Below the pieces are notes generated by a model. The model did not search any database. It was not told where the DNA came from and worked only from the letters and a program-made list of their open reading frames with translations. A program made the translations under genes and the position numbers. From Candidatus Poribacteria bacterium (GTDB lineage Bacteria > Poribacteria > WGA-4E > WGA-3G), in assembly GCA_028818995.1 (NCBI GenBank), contig JAPPMR010000459.1, positions 1 through 6,865 of the forward strand: a stretch of 6,865 nucleotides of DNA, given 5' to 3'. Positions 6,412 through 6,865 of the stretch are shown piece by piece; positions within the stretch are counted from its first letter, which is position 1, and each line of letters starts with the position of its first letter.

Positions 6412-6627
6412 CTTTGTTAATAATGTGAGTTCAATATAAGAATTTAGCATTCTTGTAGGTCAGTTATTGTAGGAATATATGAAAATTTCAGAGTAACTCT
6501 GAAATTGCGGTTTTTCAAAAACGCTGAAAACCCTTATTAGCACTGGATTTATCAACATTTTCCGCACCTGTTCTGAAATTTGACTCTGAAAAATCAACGT
6601 ATGTGTAAGTAAATATATGTTTGTACA
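6412..6627. other. Non-coding tail with repeated palindromic half-sites
   Basis: No gene is seen. It holds a small hairpin AAGAAT/ATTCTT at 6438-6454, a stray TTGTAGGTC (6453-6461) that matches the core edge of the MITE-like element, the palindrome at 6484-6506, a T-run/A-run hairpin at 6507-6524, and two more CTGAAA half-sites at 6571-6593. Confidence 0.5.
6484..6506. repeat. Perfect 23-base palindrome
   Basis: AATTTCAGAGT and ACTCTGAAATT are perfect 11-base inverted arms separated by a single A. With a one-base centre it suits a protein-binding dyad better than an RNA hairpin. Related half-sites TTCTGAAATTT (6571-6581) and ACTCTGAAAAA (6583-6593) lie downstream. It could be an operator or a transposon-end remnant. 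Confidence 0.75.
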
Positions 6628-6698
6628 GGGTTATTCAGTTTTCGATTTTTCTGCGTGTTTTATTACATTCGTTAATAGTTTTTAATCGCATTGTAGGT

Positions 6699-6773
6699 CG
6701 GGTAGAGCGCAGCGACACCCGACAATCTTAGTGTGACAGTGCGATCCTGTCGGGTTTCGCTGCGCTCTACCCG
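6699..6773. repeat. Long inverted repeat inside element copy B
   Basis: The 26-base arms at 6699-6724 and 6748-6773 pair at 25 of 26 positions around a 23-base loop. Each arm holds CGGGTAGAGCGCAGCGA followed by ACCCGACA, and each arm can also fold on itself. This would make a very stable cruciform or RNA hairpin. Confidence 0.85.
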
Positions 6774-6798
6774 CAGCATGCCAAAAGCGCATGCTGCG
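6772..6798. repeat. Second hairpin in element copy B
   Basis: CGCAGCATGC (6772-6781) and GCATGCTGCG (6789-6798) pair perfectly around a 7-base loop CAAAAGC. It directly abuts the long inverted repeat and is absent from copy A. Confidence 0.8.
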
Positions 6799-6865
6799 TT
6801 GATTTGGACTACAATATATACTCTCAGTAAAATCTATTAACCGATAATTCTTAAAACTAAATAAC

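Larger units (their letters stand above)
6628..6865 (+). mobile_element. MITE-like element, copy B (at least 238 bases, runs into the window end)
   Basis: The left end GGGTTATTCAGTTTT (6628-6642) is identical to that of copy A. The right end AAAACTAAATAAC (6853-6865) is its inverted partner, with 12 of 13 visible positions matching, and probably lacks only the last two bases. Left and right thirds match copy A. The centre is longer by about 80 bases, because it carries a full inverted duplication of the GGGTAGAGCG palindrome and a second hairpin. No protein is encoded. Confidence 0.7.

Noticed and set aside
6507..6524. Second terminator (GTTTTT/AAAAAC hairpin)
   Set aside because: The stem is A-T only, is flanked by a two-pair extension with a bulge, and has no T-run after it; the terminator at 6372-6411 already serves the gene.
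3111..6798. CRISPR array from the GGTCGGGTAGAGCG repeats
   Set aside because: There are only two sites, 3.4 kb apart, with no regular spacing, no spacers and no cas genes.

Overview
The window looks like a chromosomal stretch of an uncultured, moderately AT-rich bacterium. Candidatus Poribacteria or a relative is the best guess. It rests on the combination of a phytanoyl-CoA-dioxygenase-family enzyme, a UPF0261/Tm-1-like protein, a DUF4159 protein and abundant short palindromic repeats. This is inference from gene content; there is no rRNA or other marker gene to confirm it.

Left part (1-2070), minus strand: two genes lie 10 bases apart and form an operon. The upstream gene encodes a UPF0261 (Tm-1-like) protein. 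The downstream gene encodes an Fe(II)/2-oxoglutarate dioxygenase of the PhyH family, cut by the left edge of the window. A promoter with exact sigma-70 consensus hexamers and 17-base spacing lies just upstream. The operon is probably catabolic or modifies small molecules; the substrate cannot be read from the sequence.

Middle (2071-3256): a gene-poor, AT-rich, decayed region. It holds the C-terminal half of an IS982-type transposase interrupted by a stop codon and bracketed by a 12-base direct repeat, then a second consensus promoter that faces no convincing gene, a short hairpin, and a 154-base MITE-like element with terminal inverted repeats and an internal GC-rich palindrome.

Right part (3257-6411), plus strand: two separate genes. 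The first is a family 9 (heptosyltransferase-like) glycosyltransferase, probably acting on cell-surface glycan or lipopolysaccharide. The second is a membrane-anchored protein with a TonB-like N-terminus and a C-terminal DUF4159 domain, followed by a strong intrinsic terminator. A 468-base gap between them carries a good promoter and small hairpins.

Right edge (6412-6865): a non-coding tail with a perfect 23-base palindrome and repeated half-sites, then a second, longer copy of the MITE-like element that runs into the window end. The two copies lie in the same orientation and bracket the two plus-strand genes. The most notable items are this repeat pair and the TonB-like/DUF4159 fusion. I did not find a clear new defence or biosynthetic system.
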